Assembly: GCA_963842235.1 (NCBI GenBank)
Contig: CAWJFT010000003.1
Span: 421,820 to 485,819, forward strand
Direction: 5' to 3'
DNA: 64,000 nucleotides
From: JACDAN01 sp963842235
GTDB taxonomy: Bacteria > Actinomycetota > Thermoleophilia > Gaiellales > Gaiellaceae
Numbering within the stretch: position 1 is the first letter of the stretch; each line of letters starts with the position of its first letter. Made by a program: the position numbers and the translations under genes. This document shows, piece after piece, positions 54,877 to 62,411 of this stretch. The notes under the pieces were generated by a model that did no database searches, was not told the DNA's origin, and saw only the letters and a list, made by a program, of their open reading frames with translations.

Positions 54877-56028
54877 TCAGTGCGTCATCGTGCCCTTCAC
54901 GTTGCCGACCTTGAGCAGGCCGACCTGTCCGAGATCGACGTGCGCGAAGGCGTGCGAGACGAACGGGTAGAGGCCCGGCTGGTCGATCTTCACGTCGAAC
55001 ACCCCGCCTCCACCGGCCGGGACGGCCACGGTCTGCACGTTGCGCTGGAAGCGCGTCATGTCCCCGTTGGCCCAGGCTCGGCTGAGGATCGTCCCGACGA
55101 CATGGAAGTTCGTGTCCAGCGTGGGGCCGGCGGCGACGACCCAGAAGCGGACGGTCTCACCGGGCTTCGAGACCAGTGGGTGCGTCACATACTGGTTCGC
55201 GTAGCCGTTGAACGTCGTCCAGTCCGGCATCACCGCGCGTGCCTTCGCCATGCTCAGGCTCGCGGGCTTGTCGATTCCGTCGCTGTCGAGGTACCACTCG
55301 CTCGCGACGAGGACGTACTCGCGGTCGGCCTTCGGCAGCGCCTGCTTCGGCTCGACGACGATGGCGCCGTACATGCCGTTTGCGATGTGGGCGAGAACCG
55401 GCTTGGTTCCGCAGTGGTACATGAAGACGCCCGGATCGTTGGCTTTGAACCGGAAGGTCAGCGACTGCCCCGGCATGACGTCCTTGAACGCGACGTTCGG
55501 GGCGATGCGCGCGGCGTGGAAGTCGATCGAGTGCGGGATCGCGGCGCCGTTCGTCAGCGTCATCTCGACGGTCTGGCCTTGCCGAACGTGGACGATCGGC
55601 CCGGGCGCACCGTGGCCGTCGAACGCCCACGTGTTGTAGCGGACGCCGGGCGCGATCTGCACGGTCATGTCCTTGAGGGTCATGTGCACCTTGACGATGT
55701 CGGTCGCCGGAATCGGCGGCATCGTCGCGTCGTAGGGCTGGTGCGCCTCCGCCAACGCTTGCGCGTCCGTGGGAACGACTCCGGCGAAGCTGTCGAGCGG
55801 CAAGGCCGTGTTGTGGTCGGTCGCGTGGTTGTGCGTCGCGTCAGTCGCACCGGCGGACACGCTCGTCGAGCTGTCGTCGCGCGCCTGCCGGGCATCGGCC
55901 CACATCAGGACGGCGACGATCGCGAGCACCCCGGCGAGCAGGCCGAGCAGCAGCGCGGCGGCCTTCGTCAGCGCCTCCGAGCTCGTCTCGGGACGGCGAC
56001 GTGGAAGGTGAGAACCGTGGACAGACAT
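54877..56028 (-). CDS. Copper-containing nitrite reductase-like two-domain multicopper oxidase
   Basis: This 383-residue protein has an N-terminal membrane anchor (about residues 24-46) and a His-rich linker. Two cupredoxin domains follow. Copper-ligand pattern: HSIDFH supplies type 1 His plus type 2 Asp/His; FMYHCGTKPVLAHIANGM gives His, Cys, His and Met; TNFHVVG and FVSHAFAHVDL give the remaining catalytic histidines. All positions match NirK/AniA, which reduces nitrite to NO. Close two-domain oxidases share much of this pattern, so activity is not proven. No nor or nir accessory genes are adjacent. Confidence 0.85.
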   Translation of the reverse strand: MSVHGSHLPRRRPETSSEALTKAAALLLGLLAGVLAIVAVLMWADARQARDDSSTSVSAGATDATHNHATDHNTALPLDSFAGVVPTDAQALAEAHQPYDATMPPIPATDIVKVHMTLKDMTVQIAPGVRYNTWAFDGHGAPGPIVHVRQGQTVEMTLTNGAAIPHSIDFHAARIAPNVAFKDVMPGQSLTFRFKANDPGVFMYHCGTKPVLAHIANGMYGAIVVEPKQALPKADREYVLVASEWYLDSDGIDKPASLSMAKARAVMPDWTTFNGYANQYVTHPLVSKPGETVRFWVVAAGPTLDTNFHVVGTILSRAWANGDMTRFQRNVQTVAVPAGGGGVFDVKIDQPGLYPFVSHAFAHVDLGQVGLLKVGNVKGTMTH

Positions 56029-56183
56029 CGTGAGCAGACTCCTTTGTCGATCTGCTGCAAATCGTCGCAGACGGCGCGTCCGCTCTACTCCGAGCGCGCC
56101 CGCAGATCGGCTGCGGGTTTTCCGCGCGCGGGCCGCCCTATCGTCCGATGCGAACGGGGCGGCCCGTTGTCACGCTCGCATGT

Positions 56184-56264
56184 ATGACCGGCGAACCAGA
56201 AGCGAGCGTCGACCTCTACTGGCTCCCGCTAGGGGCCGGGGGCCATTCGGTGCGGCTGAACGGA
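56184..56264 (+). pseudogene. Truncated 5' end of a conserved actinobacterial hypothetical gene
   Basis: From ATG 56184 the frame reads MTGEPEASVDLYWLPLGAGG and then HSVRLNG, matching the N-terminus of a conserved protein family of unknown function that I remember from actinobacteria. Homology stops at about codon 27, where sequence like the site-2 protease 3' end begins on the other strand. The remaining body of the gene is absent. Confidence 0.45.
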
Positions 56265-56267
56265 GCT

Positions 56268-56320
56268 AGCGGGCGACCGCGGGCTCGTCCGACCCCGAGC
56301 GCCCGTGCCGGGTCCGTGAT
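56268..56320 (-). pseudogene. Remnant similar to the site-2 protease C-terminus
   Basis: The minus strand reads ITDPARALGVGRARGRPLA, close to ITDLMRALEVGRARSRT at the end of the intact site-2 protease gene just downstream. Nucleotide similarity (CGGGCTCGTCCGACCCCGAG versus CGGGCTCGGCCGACCTCGAG) supports a duplicated fragment. Only about 18 codons remain. Confidence 0.45.
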
Positions 56321-56327
56321 TGCAGAG

Positions 56328-56340
56328 GGGGTCAGACTCC
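56328..56340. repeat. GGGGTCAGACTCC repeat copy
   Basis: Imperfect copy of the GGGGTCTGACCCC palindrome, inside the gene-free scar region next to the site-2 protease remnant. Confidence 0.4.
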
Positions 56341-56462
56341 GCCACGAGCCTGTGACTTTTCTCCCCAAACGGGACCTGTCTCCGAGCTCGCCGGCGCTTG
56401 CCTAGCGAAAACGTCTGAGGCGCCATATCACTCTTGTTCCAAACTTGGCGCAGGTTCGTGAC

Positions 56463-56475
56463 GCGGTCTGACCCC
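56463..56475. repeat. GCGGTCTGACCCC repeat copy
   Basis: Near-perfect copy of the same palindrome, 14 bp before the 3' end of the intact site-2 protease gene. Confidence 0.4.
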
Positions 56476-56488
56476 GATCGGAGCGGCG

Positions 56489-57608
56489 CTACGTGCGGCT
56501 GCGGGCTCGGCCGACCTCGAGCGCCCGCATGAGATCGGTGATCGACAGGAGGCCGACGAGCCGCCCGTCGTCCAGGACGAGTGCCCGGCGAAGGTCGCTC
56601 TCCCCGAGCCGCTCGAGCACGTCGACCAGGCGATCGTCGGCGGTCACGACCGGCACCTGATCGAGCCGAAGCATGCAGTCCCGGACCGAGCGCTCATCCC
56701 ACTCGCTGCGGGGGATCTCCGCGACACAGCGGAACGGAAGGAGGCCGACAGCGCGTCCGTCGTCCACCACCGGGTAAGTCGTGAAGTGCCGTGACCAGAC
56801 GACGTCGTCCATGAACCGGCCCAGGGACATGTCCTCTCGCACCGTTGCCGGATTCCGCACCATGATGTCGCCGACGCGCAGTCCTCCGAGCGCCTGCCTC
56901 GTGGCGATCGCCCGCGCCTCGCCCCCAGCGGCCTGCAGGAGGAACCAGCCGAGAAAGGCGAGCCAGATGCCGCCGTAGGATCTCAGGAAGACAAGCTCGG
57001 CCAGTCCTCCGGCGATCATCAGGTAGGCGAACCCGCGGGCGACGACACTGGCGGTCCGGGTGGCCGACGCGAGGTCGCCCGACCTCGCCCACAGCGCCGA
57101 TCGAAGCACCCGGCCCCCGTCCAGCGGCAGCGCCGGAATCAGGTTGAACGCAAGCAGGATGAGGTTGATGAACCCGAGCCAGGCGGCGACGGCGTCCACC
57201 CCGCGGGGGAGCGGCAGCGCCCATGCGACCAGTACGAACACCAGCCCGATGACGAGCGAGACGAGCGGACCGGCGATCGCGATGCGGAACTCCGCGCCGG
57301 CGCTCGGGAACATGCCTTTGAAGCGCGCCACGCCGCCGAAGAGCCAGAGGGAGATCCCGTCGATCTCGACGCCCTCCCGGCGGGCCTGGAGCGCGTGACC
57401 GAGCTCGTGCAGCAGCAGCGAGGTGAAAAAGAGCACCGCCGCCGCGAGCGCCATCGCGATGTAGGCGCCGTCGGAGAGGCCGGGGTTCGGCTTCGGGGAA
57501 GACGGAGTCGGCGAGCGTCCACGTGATCAGCACGAAGACGACGAGCCAGCTCCAGTGGATCGCGATGCGGATGCCCGCGATCCGGCCGACCTCGAAACCT
57601 TCGTTCAT
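56489..57608 (-). CDS. Site-2 protease (M50) with two CBS domains, one frameshift
   Basis: The ATG at 57608 opens MNEGFEVGRIAGIRIAIHWS and a first span. An extra base near 57488-57491 breaks the frame before NPGLSDGAYIAMALAAAVLF. The next frame holds the zinc motif LLLHELGHALQA and the second ligand region NLIPALPLDGGRVLRSALW. Two CBS domains (about the last 130 residues, DIMVRNPATVREDMSLGRF and CMLRLDQVPVVTADDRLVDV) end at 56489. The repaired length is about 372 residues. It cleaves within membranes, possibly anti-sigma factors; CBS domains bind adenosine ligands. The start overlaps the cupin stop by four bases. Confidence 0.9.
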
Positions 57609-57934
57609 AGCGCTTCGGACGACGAGCGATCGCCGGCGAAGATCACGAGCACGCTCAGGCCTTCGTAGCCGACGAAGCGATGGTCGGCGCCCGCCGGCAC
57701 GAACGCGGCTTCCCCCTCCTTGAGATCGACCGTTCTGTCCTCGATCTCGAGGGTGCCGCGGCCGTCGAGGACGACGTAGAGCTCGTCCCGGTCGTGCGGC
57801 TGCTGCCGATCCGGCTCAGGCGCCACGAGGACATAGACGCCGACCTCCATTCCGGGCGACTCGTGAACGATCTCGTAGCCGCCGTTTCCAGCCGCCAAGC
57901 GGCGTTCGACTTCGCGAACGTGGATCGGATCCAC
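57605..57934 (-). CDS. Small cupin-domain protein
   Basis: This 109-residue protein is a single cupin barrel. Motif 1 is PHDRDELYVVLDGRGTLEIE (His, Asp, Glu) and motif 2 EGEAAFVPAGADHRFVGYE (His). These residues would bind one metal ion. The substrate is unknown. It overlaps the site-2 protease ATG (ATGA) and follows the degenerate universal stress gene, forming a minus-strand run of stress-type genes. Confidence 0.88.
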   Translation of the reverse strand: MDPIHVREVERRLAAGNGGYEIVHESPGMEVGVYVLVAPEPDRQQPHDRDELYVVLDGRGTLEIEDRTVDLKEGEAAFVPAGADHRFVGYEGLSVLVIFAGDRSSSEAL

Positions 57935-57946
57935 GGCCCGAGGGTA

Positions 57947-58330
57947 CTAACGAACAAGCAATACGGAGCAGCGCGCGCCGTGCCGACCCGCTCGGAGACC
58001 GACCCGAGCGCCTTGATCCCGTGCAGGCCGCGACTTCCGACCACCACGAGATCGGCTTCCATCGCGGCCTCGACAAGGCGCTCCACGGGCTTCGACAGGT
58101 TCTCGTGGCGCTCGAGCTGAGCGTCGAACCGCTCCGCGAGGTCTCGGGCGACGGCATCTGCGCCGGCCGACTCCTTCGAGCCGTCGACCCCGACCACGAT
58201 CGAGCTCGGGAACGGCTTCAGCGGCGGTCGTGCGACGAGGACGGAACACGGCGCCTTGTGGACGAGCTCCGTCGCCGTCGAGCCGATCAGGATCCCCTGG
58301 CCGCGGTCTGCGCCCGGTGAATCCGCGCAG
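57947..58330 (-). pseudogene. Degenerate tandem universal stress protein (UspA)
   Basis: The minus strand first reads the tail of one Usp domain (GILIGSTATELVHKAPCSVL and VARPPLKPFPSS), then a full second domain: IVVGVDGSKESAGADAVARD, ADLVVVGSRGLHGIKALGSV and SERVG. Near 57983 one base is missing. Repair gives GHGARCSVLLVR and the stop at 57947. The first domain lacks its N-terminal two thirds, because the acyl-CoA synthetase gene ends immediately upstream at 58358. The only start codon in frame is GTG 58197, which would cut off the first strand. Usp proteins bind ATP in stress; this one is probably broken or mis-sequenced. Confidence 0.65.
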
Positions 58331-58357
58331 GCGCGGAACCGCGCTGCGGAAGATCCG

Positions 58358-60961
58358 CTACCAGGTCTTCGTGCGCGGCGCTGCCTCGGCGCGCCGCACG
58401 CGGATGCGCGCGTCGACCGCGACGCAGCCGTCGGGCGAGGCGATCACCGGATTCAGATCGAGCTCGGCGACCTCGCGGAGCTGCTCGCCGAGGCGGGAGA
58501 GGCGGTGGAGCAGGTCCGTGAGCGCCTGCTTGTCCGCCGCGGGCTTGCCGCGGAAGCCGCGCACCAGCTCGCCTGCCTTGCCGCCCAGCACGAGCTCGTT
58601 GGCGTCCACGTCGGTGAGCGGCGCTATGCGGAACTCGGCCTGTCCGATCAGCTCCGCGAAGACCCCTCCCGGGCCGAAGGCGACAAGTGGCCCGAACACA
58701 GGGTCCTGGACGACGCCGGCGAGGAGCTCGGCGCTCCCCTCGAGCATGGGCTGGACGACGAGCGGCGGCCCGATGCGCTCGGCAGCTTCGCGAACCTCCT
58801 CCGTCGTTGAGAGCCCGAGCGCGATTCCACCAGTCTCGGTCTTGTGGGCGCCGGGCTCTGCGCTCTTGACGACCGCGGGGAAGCCGAGCTCGGCTGCCGC
58901 CTCGGCGGCCTCGTCGGGCCTCGCCGCGCTCCGCTCGGGGACGACCGGGATTCCGTAGGCTTGAAGCAGCTCCCGGACCTGGTCGGGGCGCAGCCAGAGA
59001 TCGTCGCCGGCCTTCAGCGCCTCCATGACGACCGCGCGCGCTCGCGCCGTATCGACGCCGTCGAGCGGCGGCACCGACCCGGCCGGCCGGCGCAGCCACT
59101 CCGCCCGGGCCGCGGCGAGGCCCAGGGTGCGCGCGGCCGATTCCGGATACGCGAAGTTCGTGAGGCCGGGCACCGTGGGGAGCTCGCCCTCGGCGATGAT
59201 CGAGGTCAGGACCGGCTTTCCCTTCGTGTCGGATGACGCGCGACCGACGGCAAGCGCCACCTCCTCCGCTCCCGCGACCACCGGCGGGACGAACAGGACG
59301 ATGACCGCGTCGAGGTCGGGATCCGCCAGCACGATCGGCAGGACGCGCTCGTAGGTGGCGCCAGTGGCCGATCCGAGCATGTCGATCGGGTTGGCAACGC
59401 TGGCCTCGGCCGGCAGGACCGGCTGCAGCGCTGCCTCTGTCTCGGGTGCGAGCGCCGGCAGCTCCAGGCCGGCCGCCTCGCAGGCGTCGGCGCAGAGAAT
59501 CCCGAGCCCGCCCGCGTTCGTGATCACGCCGACTCGCCTTCCAGCGGGAAGCGGCTGCGAGGCAAGGAGCGCGGCCGCGTCGATCAGCTCCTCGAGCGTG
59601 CGGGCCCGAATCACGCCGGCCTGATGGAAGAGCGCGTCGACGGCGGCCTCCGAGCCGGCCAGCGCCGCGGTGTGAGAGCTCGCCGCCCGCGCGCCGGTCG
59701 TCGTCGTCCCGCTCTTCATGGCGAGGATCGGCTTCTTCCGGGCGACGCGCCGGGCGATGCGGCCGAAGCGGCGCGGGTTGCCGAACGACTCGAGGTAGAG
59801 CGCGATGAGCCCGGTTTCGGGATCGTCCTCCCAGTACTCGAGGAGGTCGTTGGAGGAAACGTCCGCCTTGTTCCCGATCGACGCGAAGGCGGAGAGGCCG
59901 ATTCCGCGCTCCTCCGCCTTCTCGAGCAGCGCCAGGCCGAGCGCGCCGCTCTGGGAGGAGAACGCGACCGGGCCGGGTGGAAGCGCGCGCGGCCCGAAGG
60001 TCGCGTTCAGCCTTGGCGCCGAGACCGCGACGCCGAGGCAGTTCGGCCCGATGAGGCGGCCGCCGTGTGCTCGGACGAGCGCGAGCAGCTGGTCCTGGCG
60101 CTGCCTGCCCTCTTCTCCGACCTCCGCGAACCCGGCCGAGATCACGCAGATCGCGCGCGTGCCTCGGCGCAGCGCATCCTCGACGCTCGCGAGCACATGC
60201 TGCGCCGGAACGCAGACGACGGCCAGATCGGGCGCTTCGGGGAGCTCGGCGACCGAGCGGTAGCCCCGGACACCGGCGACGGGGTCGCCGGCCGGGTTCA
60301 CGGGGTAGGCGACGCCCTCGAACTCCCCGGCGATGATGTTCCGGAAGAGGAGGCCGCCGATCGACTCCCGCCGCCGCGATGCGCCGAGCACGGCCACGCT
60401 CCCAGGCGCGAAGAACGGCCTGAGAGAAGCGACCGCCGCGAGGTGGTCTCGTTCGTCGACACGGCCGAGGTACGTCTCCGTGGGCGCGATCCGGAACTCG
60501 ACCTCGACCGTTCCGCCCTCCAGCCTACGCGTGGTCTCGAAGCCAACCGCCTGGAAGACGCCGAGCATCTGGCTGTTCTCCGGCAGGACTTGAGCGACGA
60601 ATCGTTCGATTCCGACCACGGCGGCGCGCTCTGCGAGCCGCTCGAGCAGGCGCGTGCCGAGCCCGCGCCGCTGGAAGTCGTCGGCCACGACGAACGCGCA
60701 CTCCGCCGCCGTCGGGTCGCGCAGGCGGACATAGCTGGCCAGCGCGATCACCCGTCCGCCGAGCTCGCCGAGCAGGTGGCCCTGCTCGTGCCAGTCCGGC
60801 TGCAAGAACGGCGCCACGAGCTGCTCGGAGACGGTCGGAAAGCCGTGGAAGCGGTAGTAGGCGCTTTGCTCTGAAAGACCGTCGAAGAACTCGACAAGCG
60901 GCTCGGAGTCGGCAGGCGTAGGCGCCCGGAGCCGGAGCGTCGTCCCGTCACGGAGCAGCAC
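58358..60961 (-). CDS. GNAT acetyltransferase fused to ADP-forming acyl-CoA synthetase
   Basis: From GTG 60961 the protein has 867 residues. An N-terminal GNAT domain (about 1-165; acetyl-CoA loop DDFQRRGLGTRLLERLA) comes first. CoA-binding and ligase domains follow (SVAVLGASRRRESIGGLLFR, IGPNCLGVAVSAPRLNATFG, FSSQSGALGLALLEKAEERG, phospho-His in ASSHTAALAGSEAAVDALF) and a C-terminal ATP-grasp (FPAVVKSAEPGAHKTETGGI). The order resembles protein lysine acetyltransferases such as Pat, in reverse orientation to some. It may acetylate acyl-CoA synthetases or make acyl-CoA with ATP/ADP. The proposed start lies at the end of a perfect hairpin; an in-frame start at 61084 overlaps the upstream gene. 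Confidence 0.9.
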   Translation of the reverse strand: MLLRDGTTLRLRAPTPADSEPLVEFFDGLSEQSAYYRFHGFPTVSEQLVAPFLQPDWHEQGHLLGELGGRVIALASYVRLRDPTAAECAFVVADDFQRRGLGTRLLERLAERAAVVGIERFVAQVLPENSQMLGVFQAVGFETTRRLEGGTVEVEFRIAPTETYLGRVDERDHLAAVASLRPFFAPGSVAVLGASRRRESIGGLLFRNIIAGEFEGVAYPVNPAGDPVAGVRGYRSVAELPEAPDLAVVCVPAQHVLASVEDALRRGTRAICVISAGFAEVGEEGRQRQDQLLALVRAHGGRLIGPNCLGVAVSAPRLNATFGPRALPPGPVAFSSQSGALGLALLEKAEERGIGLSAFASIGNKADVSSNDLLEYWEDDPETGLIALYLESFGNPRRFGRIARRVARKKPILAMKSGTTTTGARAASSHTAALAGSEAAVDALFHQAGVIRARTLEELIDAAALLASQPLPAGRRVGVITNAGGLGILCADACEAAGLELPALAPETEAALQPVLPAEASVANPIDMLGSATGATYERVLPIVLADPDLDAVIVLFVPPVVAGAEEVALAVGRASSDTKGKPVLTSIIAEGELPTVPGLTNFAYPESAARTLGLAAARAEWLRRPAGSVPPLDGVDTARARAVVMEALKAGDDLWLRPDQVRELLQAYGIPVVPERSAARPDEAAEAAAELGFPAVVKSAEPGAHKTETGGIALGLSTTEEVREAAERIGPPLVVQPMLEGSAELLAGVVQDPVFGPLVAFGPGGVFAELIGQAEFRIAPLTDVDANELVLGGKAGELVRGFRGKPAADKQALTDLLHRLSRLGEQLREVAELDLNPVIASPDGCVAVDARIRVRRAEAAPRTKTW

Positions 60962-60992
60962 GTCGAGCGCGTCCGCAGACGCGCTCGACGTG
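60959..60992 (-). promoter_or_regulatory. Perfect 15-bp inverted repeat touching the synthetase start
   Basis: CACGTCGAGCGCGTC (60959-60973), loop CGCA, GACGCGCTCGACGTG (60978-60992). On the minus-strand mRNA the final three bases of the stem are the proposed GTG start at 60961-60959. There is no T-run, so it is not a standard terminator for the upstream dehydrogenase. It could hide the start codon or bind a dimeric protein. Confidence 0.7.
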
Positions 60993-61007
60993 TTGCCGAG
61001 AGGCGTG

Positions 61008-62097
61008 CTAGGCGGTTGCCGCAACCGCTTCCTCGCCGACAGGGAGGTGGGCTGAATGTGCGCCCAGCACAACCTTAAGCGCATTTGACACCGCCGCGTC
61101 GGCGAACGTGTCGTACGCCTCGGTCATTTCGTCCAGCTCGAAGCGGTGCGTCGCGAAGGGAATCGGGTCGAGCCGTCCCTCGGCGACGAGTCGCAAGAGC
61201 TTCGGAGTGGTGAATGTGTCGACCAGGCCGGTTGTGATGGTGACATCCCGGATCCATAGTCGCTCGAGGTGGAGCGTCGCCGGATGGCCGTGGACGCCGA
61301 CGTTGGCGACGCGTCCTCCGGGCCGGGCCAGCTCGGTGCAGAGCTCGAAGGTCTCTGGAATGCCGACTGCCTCGATTGCGACGTCGGCTCCGAGGCCCTC
61401 GGTGAGCTCCATCACCTCCGCGATTTGGATCCGTGCTGCCGTTGTTGATCGTGACGTCGGCGCCGAACTCGCGCGCCTTCTCGAGCCGCGCGTCGGCGAC
61501 GTCCAGCACGACGATCCGTCCTGGCGAGAGCAGTTTCGCGGTCATCACCGCCGCGAGGCCGATCGGCCCAGCGCCGACGATCGCGACGGTGTCGCCCGGC
61601 TCGACGCGGCCGGAGCGCACTCCGACCTCGTAGGCCGTCGGGAGGATGTCCGCGAGAAACACCACCTGCTCGTCCGTCAGCTCGGGCGGGAGCTTGTAGA
61701 CGGACGTGTCGGCGAACGGCACCCTCGCGTACTCGGCCTGCAGACCGTCGATCAGGTGGCCGAAGATCCAACCGCCGCCACCCATGCAGAGGCCATAGCG
61801 GCCCTCCTTGCAAAACCGGCAGCGCCCGCAGGACGTGATGCACGAGACGAGCACGCGGTCCCCGGGCGCAAGCGTGGTCACCGCATCCCCGATCTCGGCG
61901 ACTGTTCCGACCGCCTCGTGGCCGAGGATTCGGCCCGGCTCGACCGTCGAGACGTCGCCCTTGAGGATGTGCAGATCCGTGCCGCAGATCGTCGAGGTGT
62001 CGATCCTGACGATCGCGTCCGTCGCCTCGTGAATCCCCGGGTCGGGGACAGTTTCCCAGGCCCGCTGCCGGGGCCCGTGGTAGACGAGCGCCTTCAT
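61008..62097 (-). CDS. Zinc-dependent alcohol dehydrogenase, one frameshift
   Basis: The ATG at 62097 follows a strong ribosome site (GAGGAGGGACG). The medium-chain dehydrogenase includes catalytic-zinc ligands in TICGTDLHILKGD and GHEAVG, the structural-zinc cysteines in CITSCGRCRFCKEGRYGLC and the NAD motif VAIVGAGPIGLAAVM. An extra base in the TTT at 61424-61426 breaks the frame after GSTDP. The next frame continues IAEVMELTEGLGADVAIEAV to the stop at 61008, about 362 residues. It oxidises an alcohol with NAD; HLIDGLQAEYARVPFAD resembles the Fdh/Adh subgroup found in actinobacteria. The exact substrate is unknown. Confidence 0.92.
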
Positions 62098-62117
62098 CGT
62101 CCCTCCTCTCGTTTCGC

Positions 62118-62345
62118 CTACGCGAGGCCGGGCGGGTGGAACCGGCGAAGCGCGCGACGCGGATCGCGGCGGGCGAGCCGCTCCCGGAGGCCGAGGAGCA
62201 GCTCCGTGAGCTCCCGGTTGTCCGCGAACGCGGCCCAGTGGCTGCCGACGGCGCACTCGTCGTCGACCCAGAAGGGGCACGTGTTGCCTGGGCAGCGTCG
62301 CGTTCGCCCGGCCGCGTAGTCGAGTTGGCAGATGCGAGGTTCCAT
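62118..62345 (-). CDS. Small Cys-containing hypothetical protein
   Basis: This 75-residue protein starts MEPRICQLDYAAGRTRRCPG. Four cysteines lie at about positions 6, 18, 23 and 31 (RRCPGNTCPFWVDDECAVG), spaced for a zinc or iron-sulfur site. The rest is a helical LLLGLRERLARR segment. I recall short actinobacterial proteins with a CPFW...C core of unknown role, but cannot name the family. It sits 20 bp upstream of the alcohol dehydrogenase and is probably co-transcribed with it. Confidence 0.6.
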   Translation of the reverse strand: MEPRICQLDYAAGRTRRCPGNTCPFWVDDECAVGSHWAAFADNRELTELLLGLRERLARRDPRRALRRFHPPGLA

Positions 62346-62411
62346 GCCCCTAGCGTCGCGGCGCTCGTTTGCGCCGCCATCAGCGTCCGCGCGGCTCTTC
62401 GGTGCGGCTTA

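Larger units (their letters stand above)
56029..56488. other. 460-bp region with gene fragments and palindromes
   Basis: No intact gene. It contains the presumed promoter of the CuNIR-like gene, a truncated gene start at 56184-56264, a remnant resembling the end of the site-2 protease gene at 56268-56320, and two GGGGTCTGACCCC-like repeats. The mixture looks like a deletion or recombination scar. Confidence 0.6.

Noticed and set aside
54880..56187. Plus-strand frame of 435 codons opposite the CuNIR-like gene
   Set aside because: Composition rich in Arg, Val and Asp; the minus frame has all copper motifs.
59624..60874. Plus-strand frame of 416 codons
   Set aside because: Antisense shadow of the GNAT-acyl-CoA synthetase gene.
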